Below the pieces are notes generated by a model, which was not told where the DNA came from, did not search any database, and saw nothing but the letters and a program-made list of their open reading frames with translations. Made by a program: the position numbers and the translations under genes. Of a DNA stretch of 64,000 bases, positions 11,584 through 23,100 are shown in pieces; position 1 is the stretch's first letter; each line of letters starts with the position of its first letter. Origin of the DNA: Siphonodentalium dalli (taxonomy: Eukaryota > Mollusca > Scaphopoda > Gadilida > Siphonodentaliidae); contig CP136068.1 in the NCBI GenBank assembly GCA_032622095.1, forward strand, positions 62,952,025-63,016,024, written 5' to 3'.

Positions 11584-12436
11584 GGCCAAAAAAAACAACT
11601 TATTTGTTTTCTATTACGGTGCCAAAAAATTCCAGGTAGGTAGGTAGGAATTTTTTTATTTTTGGTAATATTTTTTTATTTTTCCCCGAACAGTTAAGAA
11701 GTACATTAATGCTTACTCTTCATACTTGTGTTAAGGCTGTCCATGTAAACAGTTAATGTAGCACAATAATATGATAAGTATTGTCAATGTGGACATCTTC
11801 CTCAGAGCACAATATTGACATATCAACAGGCCCAAGACGAACACCATAATAAGGCTTTTCCATGACTTTATAATAACATAACTTGTATGATATTAATTCA
11901 AACCTCACTTAAATATTTGTTCATACACCTCAGGACCTAAGACACACCTCCACTGGCACGATTTATCACATGCCCTATAGACACATTGCACAGGATGTAA
12001 ATGTTCCTCAGACAACCCTCAATTGCATTGAAATATAAAGTCCCACACCACACTAAAAATGGTACCACAGGCCACAACTTGACTGAGGTACCACACCTCA
12101 CCATTAAAATTGCCCCCAACTTTGAAGTTCCTTATACACACTGGCATATGCATGCTTGTAAGTGTGATTACCACTGCAGATTTATTGGTGAGATTGGGAT
12201 TCATCTGCAACCACAAATGGACATGTATTTTAATAGAAGTAAATTGTTTTTGAAAATTCCATCTAAAATTATTGATTCTTAATGTAAACATAGTACATAG
12301 TATATATTTAGCAATATAGATGTGTTTACATGCATTGGGTTACATGCATTGGGTTGAAATTTGAAGAAAAAAAGTCTAGGTCGGCCCAATTTCAGCAGGT
12401 CGGTCGGAAACACAGATGTTTTTTTTTTTTTTGGCC
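11584..12436. mobile_element. GGCC-ended DNA element with 3-bp duplication
   Basis: Starts ggccaaaaaaaacaact and ends acagatg + T run + ggcc. The host F1 sequence 'ggggtgacct' is split so that TGA is present at both edges (11581-11583 and 12437-12439). The GG...CC ends with a 3-bp duplication are Harbinger-like, although TGA is not the preferred TWA target. Near its ends are 'aggtaggtaggtagg' (about 11634-11648) and 'caggtcggtcgg'. The 853 bp hold no transposase. Confidence 0.65.
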
Positions 12437-13000
12437 TGACCTCCAGATGGGAGCCATTAATTTTTTTCCGAAAATCATTAAAAAGGTCATTTTGGATTTA
12501 AATTTTAAATGGGACCCATCTTGGATTTAGCTCTTTGTATGACTAATTGCTTTGGTACACCCTACAGGTCACATCTCTCATCCGATCATCATCAAACTTC
12601 ATATGGATCTTTGGGGGTGACCTCTAGATGGGAGCCATACATTTTTTCATAAATTCGTCATAAAACATGGCCACCAGCAGCCATCTTCGATTTCAAATTT
12701 GAATCCATCGGCACAGCCTGCACCCCATATTTATTGGAGAACTGTTTTGTAAATTGCAGGCATGTTTAGGATCACTTCCAGATGGGAGCTATCAAATTTG
12801 AATTTTTTTTATAGAAAAAAAATCTTGGATTTTACTCTTTGCATGACTAAATCCTTTGGCACCCCATACAGGATACATCTCTCATTCGATCATCACCAAA
12901 CTTCATATGGATCTTCGGGGTGACCTAGATGGGAGCCATAAATTTTTTCAGAAATTCGTCATAAAACATGGTCTCCAGCAGCCTTCTTGGATTTCAAAGA
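12437..13000 (+). repeat. F1 minisatellite array, right part
   Basis: Continuation of the array split at 11583: 'tgacctccagatgggagcc', 'catccgatcatcatcaaac', 'aaaacatggccaccagcagc' and so on, about 3-4 diverged monomers. Confidence 0.7.
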
Positions 13001-13180
13001 AATAATAATGTCTCGTTTTCAAGTTTCCATGTGGGCTGTCAGATACAAATAATGCTGGTACATTTGGCACTGACTTATTGAATGGGTTTCTCAGGCCATA
13101 ATCACATCAAGATTAATCATAATATATATATTTAGGAGATATAGCACAGTAGCAATGTTATATATATGTCCTATATCTCC

Positions 13181-13208
13181 TATATATATATATATATATA
13201 TATATATA
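13181..13208. repeat. TA dinucleotide microsatellite
   Basis: Uninterrupted alternating ta/at tract in the tra2 intron. Smaller ones occur at 13556-13575 (with TG) and about 15092-15106. Confidence 0.85.
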
Positions 13209-13290
13209 CTATAGAGACCTTAAAATGTGCATATAGTGTCCCAAGTGCGACGTCAAACTACAGCAGCCACTTGAGCTTCCTTTTATTGGG

Positions 13291-13378
13291 GTTGCTTCGG
13301 TGGCCTTGTGGTATTGACGTCGGACTGAGTCACAAGGCGCGCTCGCCGTCGTGGGCCAGGGTTCGAATCCCACCTAAT
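13291..13378 (+). repeat. tRNA-derived SINE-like segment
   Basis: Contains a pol III box A-like stretch (tggccttgtggtattgacg, 13301-13319) and a perfect box B (ggttcgaatcc, 13360-13370), 40 bp apart. This is the arrangement of a tRNA gene with a long variable arm. The acceptor stem does not close well and A-rich sequence follows ('cccaaaaaaatttg'), so a tRNA-derived SINE head is more likely than a working tRNA. A functional tRNA cannot be fully excluded. Confidence 0.6.
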
Positions 13379-14343
13379 CCCAAAAAAATTTGCACTGTCT
13401 CAAAAATTAAATTTGCTTTTAATCATAATACATTCTCAACCTGTATAGATTTTGGTTTTGATTGATTTGTTTGGAAAATATCAACCCTTTCTTCAATTAT
13501 GACATGAACAATTGCTACCTAAAGTAATCTACTATATAATTTGAGACTTCCGTATATATATGTGTGTGTGTGTATATTTGTCCTCTATAGACTCGAAAAC
13601 GGCTGGCTCGATTGAGCTCAAACTCTACATATAAAAATTTAATCACAATGTTGTCAAATTTTCAGAAATAGGTGAGAAAAAATAATTTTTTACTAAATTT
13701 ATTCAAATTACTGTTATTACAGTTAATTCCCCTTCAATAATCTCTACACTGTATTAGTTTTTCCTTCTAGAGCAAACTTGACATGTAGCTAAAACTAGCT
13801 AATTTGAAATCATTCACTTTGCTCATTAAATAGTAGCATATGTGTTCTTTTCAGTATTGATTTGAGTAATCTATAACTACTAGTTAGAATATCCTAAATA
13901 TTTTTTATAAACTAAATGGCTACATGGTATATTGGAAATTGAACGATAGTCAATTTTATTCCATAATTGTATTAATTGGTGATAAAATTTATGAATAAGG
14001 GAGTACGCTAATATAAAGGGCAAGTGTTTCGTCGCAGACAGGCAATATCGCAGCTTTGAGTCTTGATTGCCACATATGTAAACTTCATTAATAAATGCAG
14101 GGTTTGATGTGGATTGTTTAAATTAATGAATAATATATTGTGTTATAAATGAATTAAAAAAATGTTTTAATTTATTTCTCTTCAAATTTTAAAACTAAAA
14201 TATTATAAAAATAAAAGTTCACAATTGTAATGATAAGTGTCCATTTCTCAAAGCTTTTAGCCGAAGGCCTTCCTCAGCCAAAAGCTTTGAGAAGGATTGT
14301 TATTACTACTCTTAAAAGGTGACTTTGGGTTCGATATTTTGAT

Positions 14344-14344
<1 letters not shown>

Positions 14345-14374
<30 letters not shown>
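14345..14374 (+). repeat. Run of 30 cytosines
   Basis: A pure C tract 145 bp upstream of the terminal tra2 acceptor. Similar but shorter runs occur at 26103-26123, 28256-28269, 46983-46996 and 57260-57273. Confidence 0.9.
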
Positions 14375-14375
<1 letters not shown>

Positions 14376-14519
14376 CTCTTGCAAAGTGTGTCCCAGATTA
14401 TATTCATCCTCATTTACTACATATAATTGCCTGATAACCTAGATATTTATTTTTTATGGCATAAACAAAAGGACATAATACTGAATGATTGTTTTCTTTC
14501 TTTTCTCCTTTTTCTACAG

Positions 14520-14530
14520 GTTATTACTGA
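14520..14530 (+). CDS. tra2: Transformer-2 homologue, terminal coding segment (RYY stop)
   Basis: The acceptor 'ctttttctacag' ends at 14519. The first two bases (GT) complete the C left by the exon at 9658 to CGT (Arg), followed by TAT (Tyr), TAC (Tyr) and TGA at 14528-14530. The protein therefore ends ...YSPRYY, against YSPRRY in vertebrate Tra2-beta. The match of splice phase, residue type and stop makes this assignment strong despite its length of three residues. The remainder of the exon is 3'UTR. Confidence 0.9.
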
Positions 14531-14815
14531 ACAGATTTCCAGTGTATGTCATCCTGCTGATTGTTACTGTTCACAATTGTTATTTTATTTCATTTACGAT
14601 GATAATTCACATGAATTGTGGAATAGTTTTCTTGATTTCTGCTCAGTGGAGTCTTCACTGCTTTAAATTCTACGTTCCAACTTTCTTTGAACAGTTCACT
14701 TATAGCTTTTCTTATCAACTTTGTCCTCCCAGATAACATTACAAAGAAAATTACACTGGAAATCCCACTGAATTGTAGTGCATAAAATAAATCATAAAGG
14801 TGGGCCAAGAACAAC
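14531..14815 (+). other. tra2 3'UTR (minimum extent)
   Basis: Follows the stop at 14528-14530. The first AATAAA is at 14786-14791, so cleavage near 14805-14815 is expected. Longer forms are possible, since Tra2 genes commonly have long 3'UTRs and more AATAAA sites occur further on (for example about 21175). Confidence 0.6.
14786..14791 (+). terminator. Polyadenylation signal AATAAA for tra2
   Basis: Canonical hexamer 256 bp past the tra2 stop codon. Position is directly visible; use is inferred. Confidence 0.55.
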
Positions 14816-15480
14816 CAGCTGAAAATGGCTACCTTGTTTAATATGATCACAAGGGATATTAAGCTTTATTTGTTAGGCCAAACAAAAAAAGATATTTGAT
14901 TCTCAAGGCAATTTGTTTTGAAAATCAATGAGTGTTTTTTTTTTCTACCTTAGTAAGCACGAGTTATTTATTATACCTTCCCAGGTCCAGAAAATGTTGG
15001 GAGAACTTGATAATGGATATAAACTAATTTAATTTCATATAAAGAATGACAAATTATACTACGGTACATCATATAATGATTTCCTAGAATTATATATATA
15101 TATATTGATATGATTTTAATATCGGCACAATCATGTTTAACAACATGCAGAACTACATATTTGATTCATATTAAAATGCAGAACGTAAATACAGCCAAAA
15201 CGAAAAGATAAAGTGATCTTCCAAACTATCATAGAAAGTCTTGATTCGCTTTTTCCGCTGACTAATTAGGGACTGTATATGTACCACAATGGAGGATAGA
15301 CTATAAAGCTTCAAATAACTCCTAAACATGGCCAATACACATCGCTTTTCAAACTGTGTTGTGCTCTGGTTTTCATATACCTTCGATCGCAAAAGCGTAG
15401 AAAGGGGTAAAACTCTATCTTGCCGTGTTACTTTCTTACTGTGCAAAGGTCGCAAAGGTCGATATCCAACTTCCTGCTTT
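14816..15480. other. Intergenic, nothing recognised
   Basis: A/T-rich. The phrase 'taggccaaacaaaaaaagat' with 'gattctcaaggc' (14874-14912) resembles the dispersed ggcc-ended element seen at 24137. A - strand open frame of 94 codons at 15171-15455 resembles no protein I know. Confidence 0.5.
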
Positions 15481-15482
15481 TA

Positions 15483-15850
15483 TTAGCTCACATGAGATGA
15501 AGTCTCCGGTGGATCTATAGTGATCATCCATCGTCCGTCTGTCCATCAACAATTCTTTAAACATCTTCTTCTCCGGTACCATAAGACCAAATGGGTTCAT
15601 ATTTGGTGAAGGATGTTCCCTAGGTGACTCACGTTCAGATTTGTTCAAATGAGGTCATTGGGTCAAATAGCTGTGAAGCCAGTGCCATAACTCTTTCCCT
15701 CCATAGTAATTTTTAAAACAACTTCTTAAGTGCCATCAGGCCGAATGGTTTCATATTTGGTATGAAGGGTCCTTGGGTGACTGGGGTTCAGATTTGTTCA
15801 AATGAGGTCACTGGGTCAAATTTGGGCGGAGCCAGGGACATAACTCCAAA
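15483..15850 (+). repeat. Hairpin-headed minisatellite element, family F2 (short copy)
   Basis: Head 'ttagctcacatgagatgaag' followed by 'ccatcgtccgtctgtcc'. Two monomers of about 150 bp with 'tcagatttgttcaaatgagg', 'actgggtcaaat' or 'attgggtcaaat', and 'cataactc' follow. It stops in an A run at about 15850. Confidence 0.75.
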
Positions 15851-16420
15851 AAAAAAAGAAAAAAGATTGAACTCCTTGCTCAATAAAATAAAAAAAATTA
15901 AATTAAATTAAATTCAACTCCTTGCTCAATTATTTTTTTGTGTGGATTTTTTAAAGTTGTTAAATGATATGAAAAACTATTGCCATTATAACATCCCCAG
16001 GGGTACCTGTAGTCTCAACAGCAGATTTGTTTTGAATCCCTCTAATATCCAGAACATATGTAAACAGCACATAATCAGCTATCTGAGATACATGAGAACA
16101 CAGAATGTTCACTTAGTAACAGCATAGAAGTCACAAAGGTGATAATTATAATTTCATAGCAGCTGTGATTGAAATTAAATCTGCTTGTTGTGACAGCTAT
16201 GTGTGGAATATCCCATGTGTTACTAATAACCAATATATGCCATGCCTGTGTCACAATTTGAGCTATTTGTATATAAATGGCACAGATAACTAACAATCCA
16301 CATTCTTAAGTTTGTTTTATTCACAGAGACAAATGATGCCAAGTGTGATTCTGACATTAAAAATAAATACCTGTGTTCTAACATAATTATATATATGGGA
16401 AAGTGGATGGGAGAGGGGGG
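15851..16420. other. Intergenic, no gene seen
   Basis: A/T-rich, with a duplicated phrase 'caactccttgctcaat' (about 15869 and 15916). The stretch 'taacatccccaggggtacctgtagtc' type (15990-16010) also occurs at 24555-24580 and 34775-34800, so it is a dispersed repeat; no coding frame. I quote only its core: 'ccccaggggtacctg'. Confidence 0.5.
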
Positions 16421-16425
16421 CTTTT

Positions 16426-16861
16426 TAGCTCATCTGAGACCAAGTCTCTGGTGGAGCTATAGTCTAGTCAGAATTGAGTCATATTAGGTGACTGAGTTTT
16501 AAATTTGGGGTCATCGAGTCAAAAAGTGGCAGAGCTAGGGACATAACTCTTTCCATCCATAGTAATTCTTAAAAAATCTTCTTCTCAGACCTATTCAGCC
16601 TAAATTTGGTATGGAGGGTCCTTGGGTGACTGGTATACATATTTTTTCAAATGGGGTCACCGGGTCAAATAAGGGCACAGCCAGGGACTTAATGGTCCAT
16701 CAATTATAAATCTTAAAACGTTCTTATCAAGAACCATCAGACCTATTCAGCTTATAATTGGTATTCAGAGTTCTTGGATGACAGGGATTCAGAGTTGTTC
16801 AAATTTGTTCACCAGGTCAAATAGGGGTAGAGCCAGGGACGCAACTTGTTCCCTCTCTAGT
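16426..16861 (+). repeat. Family F2 element, left part
   Basis: Head palindrome 'tagctcatctgagac' / 'gtctctggtggagcta' (16426-16460), then monomers of about 150 bp with 'cctattcagcctaaatttgg', 'gggtccttgggtgactgg', 'gggtcaccgggtcaaat' and 'gccagggac'. It is interrupted at 16861 by a complete F1 element and resumes at 19487 in the middle of a monomer. Confidence 0.75.
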
Positions 16862-19486
16862 TAGCTCAACTTTACTTTGTAAAGTTTGAGCTATTGCCAT
16901 GGCTTTGTCGTCCGTGTGTACGTGTGTGCGTGTGTGCGTGTGTACGTAAGGCGTCAACAATGCAGTCTACAGGTCGTGCCTTTGGTCGGATCATTATGAA
17001 ATTTGTCATAGCTGTTGACATCAACATTTAGACCAGAATGATTAATTTTGGGGTCATTCGGTCAAAAAACATGGCCGCCAGTGGCCATCTTGCATTTCAA
17101 AATTCAATCCATTAGCACGGGCTACAGGGCGTACTGTTTGTCTGATCGTCATGAAATTTGTCATGGATGTTAATATTGACATGTAGATGGGAACGAGTAA
17201 TTTTGGGGTCATTCGGCCCAAAAACATGGCCGCCAGCAGCCATCTTGGATTTTACTCTTTGTATGACTAAATTCTTTAGCACGGGCTACAGGTCGTACTT
17301 TTAGTCTGATCATCATAAAATTTGTCAAGAATGTTAATAATGACATGTAGATGGGAACGAGTCATTTTGAGGTCATTCGGCCAAAAAACATGGCCGCCAG
17401 CAGGCATCTTTGATTTCACTCTTTGTATGACTAAATCCTTTAGCACGGGCTACAGGTCGTACCTTTAGTCCGATCATCATAAAATTTGTCATGGCTGTTG
17501 AAATTGGAATGTAGATGGGAACGAGTCATTTTGGGGTCATTCGGACAAAAAACATGGCCGCCAGCGGCCATCTTGGATTTCAACAATTCAATCCATTAGC
17601 ACGGGCCACAGGTCGTACTGTTCGTCTGATCATCATGAAATTTGTCATGGATGTTAATATTGACATGTAGATGGGAACGAGTAATTTTGGGGTCATTCGG
17701 CCAAAAAACATGGCGGCCAGCAGCCTTCTTGGATTTTACTCTTTGTATGACTAAATTCTTTAGCACGGGCTACAGGTCGTACCTTTAGTCTGATCATCAT
17801 CAAATTTGTCATGGATGTTAATATTGACATGTAGATGGGAACGAGTAATTTTGGGGTCATTCGGCCAAAAAACATGGCCGCCAGCAGCCATCTTGGATTT
17901 TACTCTTTGTATGACTAAATCCTTTAGCACGGGCTACAGGTCGTACTTTTAGTCTGATCATCATAAAATTTGTCAAGAATGTTAATAATGACATGTAGTT
18001 GGGAACGAGTCATTTTGGGGTCATTCGGCCAAAAAACATGGCCGCCAGCAGGCATCTTTGATTTCACTCTTTGTATGACTAAATCCTTTAGCACGGGCTA
18101 CAGGTCGTACCTTTAGTCCGATCATCATAAAATTTGTCATGGCTGTTGAAATTGGAATGTAGATGGGAACGAGTCATTTTGGGGTCATTCGGACAAAAAA
18201 CATGGCCGCCAGTGGCCATCTTGGATTTCAAAATTCAATCCATTAGCACGGGCCACAGGTCGTACTGTTCGTCTGATCATCATGAAATTTGTCATGGATG
18301 TTAATATTGACATGTAGATGGGAACGAGTAATTTTGGGGTCATTCGGCCAAAAAACATGGCCGCCAGCAGCCATCTTGGATTTTACTCTTTGTATGACTA
18401 AATCCTTTAGCACGGGCTACAGGTCGTACTTTTAGTCTGATCATCATCAAATTTGTCAAGAATGTTAATAATGACATGTAGATGGGAACGAGTCATTTTG
18501 GGGTCAATCGGCCAAAAAACATGGCCGCCAGCAGCCATCTTGGATTTTACTCTTTGTATGACTAAATCCTTTAGCACGGGCTACAGGCCGTACCTTTAGT
18601 CTGATCATCATAAAATTTGTCATGGCTGTTGAAATTGGAATGTAGATGGGAACGAGTAATTTTGGGGTCATTCGGCCAATAAACATGGCCGCCAGTGGCC
18701 ATCTTGGATTTCAAAATTTAATCCATTAGCACGGGCCACAGGTCGTACTGTTCGTCTGATCATCATAAAATTTGTCATGGATGTTAACAATGACATGTAG
18801 ATGGGAACGAGTAATTTTGGGGTCATTCGGCCAAAAAACATGGTCGTCAGCAGCCATCTTGGATTTTACTCTTTGTATGACTAAATCCTTTAGCACGGGC
18901 TACAGGTTGTACCTTTAGTCTGATCATCATAAAATTTGTCGTGAATGTTAATAATGATATGTAGATGGGAACGAGTCATTTTGGGGTCATTCGGCAGAAA
19001 AACATGGCCGCCAGCAGCCATCTTTGATTTTACTCTTTGTATGACTAAATCCTTTAGCACGGGCTACAGGTCGTACCTTTAGTCTGATCATCATAAAATT
19101 TGTCATGGCTGTTGAAATTGGAATGTAAATGGGAACGAGTAATTTTGGGGTCATTCGGCAGAAAAACATGGCCGCCAGCAGCCATCTTTGATTTTACTCT
19201 TTGTATGACTAAATCCTTTAGCACGGGCTACAGGTCGTACATTTAGTCTGATCATCATAAAATTTGTCATGGATGTTAACGATGACATGTAGATGGGATA
19301 CAATCATTTTGGGGTCATTCGGCCGAAAACATGGCCGCCAGCAGCCATCTTGGATTTTACTTTTCTCTTCATGTCTATAAACTAGTATTAGACATTCAAC
19401 TTTCCACATTCCTAATCGCTCCATTGACTGTAATACATTAAATTATTCCCTTTCCAAGTTGAGCTACAGTGTCATTGACACTTTCA
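16862..19486 (+). repeat. Complete F1 hairpin-headed element with 14-monomer array
   Basis: Left end: hairpin agctcaactttac-ttt-gtaaagtttgagct (16863-16892), then 'attgccatgg', a TG/CG-rich tract and 'gcgtcaacaa'. The core is 14 monomers; the phrase 'agcacggg' recurs at 17114, 17278, 17442, 17598, 17762, 17926, 18090, 18245, 18409, 18573, 18728, 18892, 19056 and 19220. Steps are therefore 164 bp, with 155-156 bp for the variant carrying 'aattcaatccattagc'. Right end: 'tttccaagttgagcta' and the small hairpin agtgtcattgacact (19468-19482), ending at TTTCAT (19486). The outer 11 bp of both ends are inverted (tagctcaactt/aagttgagcta). The short and long monomers alternate in a higher-order pattern. 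No protein is encoded. Confidence 0.85.
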
Positions 19487-20170
19487 TATTTCTTAAAACA
19501 CCTTCTCAAGAACCATCAGGCCTATTCAGCATATATTTGGTATGGATGGTCTTTCAGTGACTGATTCAGATTTGTTCAAATTGGATGACTGAGTCAAATA
19601 GGGGCATAGCCAGGGAAATAACTCTTTACCTCAATAGTTATTCTTAAAACATCTCAAGAATCATTTAGCATATTTATCTTATATTTTGTATGGAGGGTCC
19701 TTAGGTGACTGGGATTCAGATTTGTTCAAATAGGGGTTAGACCAGGGACATAACTCTTTCCCCATGGTAATTCTTAAAACGCCTTCTCCTCAAGAGTCAT
19801 TGGGCCTATTTAGCCTAATTCAAATATGTTTGAATGGGGTCAGCCATTAAAAAAGGGGGAATGTCAGGTTGGAACTTTGCAACATTTGGGAAAGCTTGAG
19901 CTATCAATTATAAAATTCCAACATATGCAAAGGAATTTTTACGAACTTTGGAGTGTGTTTGCTGGGAGGGGACAGACAGGTTATGGACTAAATGGGATCA
20001 GGGGCGTGCAGTTGAAAAACGGAGACCCTCTAGCTATGTTCTTGTTCAGAACTACTTGTTTTTATGTGATTTTGACAAGTACTAGCTCTTATGGTCTTCA
20101 GAGTCCCAGTCTTCTCAATCTTTACAGTCTGGTGAGCGACCAACAGTCATTGACTGTCTTGTCGTAATAT
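19487..20170 (+). repeat. Family F2 element, right part
   Basis: Resumes the F2 array ('attcttaaaac' / 'tttcttaaaacacc', 'aaccatcaggcctattcagc'). After about 2.5 monomers it runs into the F2 tail: 'gggaaagcttgagctatcaa', 'attccaacatatgcaaagg', 'gtgattttgacaagtact' and 'agtcattgactgtcttgtcg' (ends about 20166). The same tail is at 26510-26790 and, inverted, at 56060-56170 and 63035-63145. Confidence 0.75.
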
Positions 20171-23100
20171 TTCAACACATTTTATTTGACCAATAAATTT
20201 GGGGTTTGGACAGCCTGTGGTGACAATATAACTGATAATTATTGTTGCCTATGGTCTTTTGTTGAATACATACACCGTTGTATTTAGCTCCTATTCGATA
20301 TTTGAAACATAACTAATTTCCGTGGGACAGTTTCCTATTTTCGTTTCTACAACTACAGTGAAAATTTGAAATCCAAAATGGAAATAAAATGGTCCAACAC
20401 GAGCCATTTTTTTCCCAATGCGGCGATGCCTGAGAATCAAAACTTTATTTTTGGCCTTACTGTTCAAAATTATTATATATTGTGTTTTCAGGTGATATTG
20501 GTCTATTTCATGTAAAACTTTCTTTTTATTTGGGAAGAGTTGTGCTCCTCCTGGACACTTGGAAGTACCAATTGAAGAAGACTTTCATTTAACAAACAAC
20601 CATAGATATTAGGGATATATTTGAACAAGCCAATATATATAGCTTGAAGGAAGCTCCACTGTGCAGTATGCTGTTTAATAAATTGTACATTTACTGCATC
20701 AGTAGTTTCTTGTCTTGTCATCACATATTTTGTAGATTTTTGTTGCATCAGCATTTGTCAAGATATAAAATTTAACTTCATAATTATCTTTTAAAGGAAC
20801 ATTTTGAGTGATTAAAAAAACAGAGAGGAAAGGCATTCTATGCTCACAAACATGAAGGACATCCTGTTTTGTCAGGGGAAAAAAAAGACTCTTCTCATGG
20901 TTAATATTCAGAATTGAAGAAAAAAACAAAAAACAGCCTATTTATAGTTTTATGCTGATTTCTTTGGAAAGTTATTTGTGTTCTAGAATTTCATCAACAA
21001 AAATGGATCACAGTTTGATGTAGTTTATTTGTAACATCTTTGTTTTAGTTTCCATTGTGATGACAACTAGCAGTCACTAAATTTGCAAACTCTTTGTTGA
21101 GTAAATTCTGTTTAGTATTTTCAAATGTCTTGACTAATGTATATGTATCAATTTTATATTCCATCATTTTGTTGAAATAAACTTCCCAAAATATTAACAT
21201 ATTTTATTCTGTATTATGTAAAGGTAATGAAGAAAGAAAAATGAAGTTGTGGGAAGATTGAAAATGTTGTTGGGAAGAAAATCCGAAAAATGAAGCAAAA
21301 AGTGTGTGAAACTCCGAAGTTGGAGGAAAACTTCCATCACCGACAGGAAGTTATAGGCGAAGAGTTGAGTGGTCAGGAAAACGAATGAAGAGGAGATAAT
21401 GTTCTGATCAGTTAATCTTCCTTTATGCTATCATAAACAAATCAAATAATATTTCAAGCTCTGTGGCATTTTTATGCTTCAAAATTATGCCTAATAATGC
21501 TTTAGCCACCTTCCTAGGAATAAAATGAGTTGATAAATATGTGCAATACTTTTATATGTACTTTATATTCATTTATATGACTTATTGGAGACTTTCTTTT
21601 AAGATCCAGCCATTTTGATCACTCACCACATCCACAGTTCGTAATTGGACAACCACAAGGACCTTTTATATAATTTAAAGCAAACATATGTCAAATGATA
21701 TGTAAGAACAAAGTCAGTTCTTTTTTCATTTATGATTCTTATGGTGGTTTTACATCATTTATATGATTGTCCACCTTCTGTGACAATTTCCGAACCATGT
21801 TTTGAAACCTATTGAGACATTCACTTTGAGCTGGAGAGTTAACATTTTTACAATCATAAAGAATTTAAGCCAAGGTTCGAATGGAAATGAATAGTCCTTG
21901 AATTTCGGACCTTGGAATGAATAGTCCTTGAATCCGATTTGGAACAACCAGTCTTTGAATATTGAGAAAGTACAGAACCCTGCCCGTGGCTCCTCCCCTA
22001 TACTTGTATTGCTTTTAAATATCGATCGGTACATGTAATTAAGCAGCACAAGCAACAGTTGCACTTCGTTTCATCCAACATTCCGACTATGTTCCCTGAT
22101 GGGGAAACTTCTGCTTCCATATTGTTTATAAAGCCGATAAACATATCTAAATTGTTGAGTGATAATTTAGAAATATATAGCCATCTTGACAATGACTAAA
22201 GACACACATAGCCCACAATATGGCATAACTGTACAACATATAAATTATTACGATGACTTGTAAGAACCCAGAGGCCTCGTGGTACCGTATGTGAAATCTC
22301 CTAATTTTGTGATAGTAATGTTCTTTAAAACTCAAGTGATTTTATTTGATAATGCAAGTTATGCAAGCGAGCCCTATAATAACATAATAAACAGTTATAA
22401 TGAATATAACTGAATGCAAGAGAGAAAAAGGGGGACAGTTGTCACTCATGGTTGTAGGTTTGGGGAGAATAAGTAGGGGCAAAAATAAAATGGGAGGGGG
22501 TTACATGGTTTGCATAACATGTTTGGGATATGCTCATATAACACAATAGAATATCTATTCATTTAAATCCAAGAACAATTTAATATAGTTTAAGTGAATG
22601 TGTAAGGATGTGATTATACAGTCAGTGGACCTCATTTATTTACGATTAAAATAATGTATGTCTGCCATCTTCAGGGAGGCTATTCCACAATGCTCGGGCT
22701 CTGTTTGAGATCGCTCTTTTTGAATTTTTGGTCCTTTCATTTCAGTCGACTCGCAAATGCAGTCTTGACATTGTTAGAGCTTTATTTGGTTGATGTAATT
22801 TCAAAATTTAACATAACTAGAACAACATGGATGAGGGCACTAGGCAGTCCTTCGATTCTGTAAAATGCAGGAGTGTGGTTGGTCACTCGCTTAACCTGAA
22901 ACCCAGGCGTGTGATTTTGGTGGATATTTCGGGGGTATAAAATGACGAACAAAGACTCAAAATTAAATCAATTTTATCACCATTGTGATTCATCTTGTAC
23001 CCATGTATTCTCCACATTGAAGTAATTAAAACTCCATTCTCGAATTGCGTCGTAATGCTTCCGTTGGATGTAAGTTGTTATGAAATGCGGTCAGAGACCA

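Larger units (their letters stand above)
9659..14519 (+). other. tra2 last intron (4861 bp), rich in repeats
   Basis: Begins gtaagt and ends 'tttttctacag' with a good pyrimidine tract. Contents in order: unremarkable AT-rich DNA to 10600; F4 hairpin-headed repeat (10615-11010); F1 fragments (11190-11583 and 12437-13000) split by a GGCC-ended insertion; TA microsatellite (13181-13208); tRNA-like SINE segment (13291-13378); and a 30-C run (14345-14374). No alternative coding exon was recognised. Confidence 0.8.

Noticed and set aside
13291-13378. Functional tRNA gene
   Set aside because: Box A and box B are good but the acceptor stem does not close, and the segment runs into A-rich SINE-like sequence; kept as a SINE-like repeat only.
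14590-14850. 86-codon antisense frame over the tra2 3'UTR
   Set aside because: No similarity to known proteins; overlaps the UTR of a well-supported gene.
17000-19400. CRISPR-like array
   Set aside because: Monomers are contiguous 164-bp satellites without unique spacers, in a eukaryotic genome.
17693-19424. Several near-identical 60-codon - strand frames
   Set aside because: They are produced by the 164-bp F1 monomer, which shifts frame at each repeat; the same applies to frames at 53975-54907, 58566-59498 and 61378-61865.
22640-22870. Possible coding relic ('ttccacaatgctcgggctc' region)
   Set aside because: A vague resemblance to translated retroelement text, but no conserved reverse-transcriptase motif was found.
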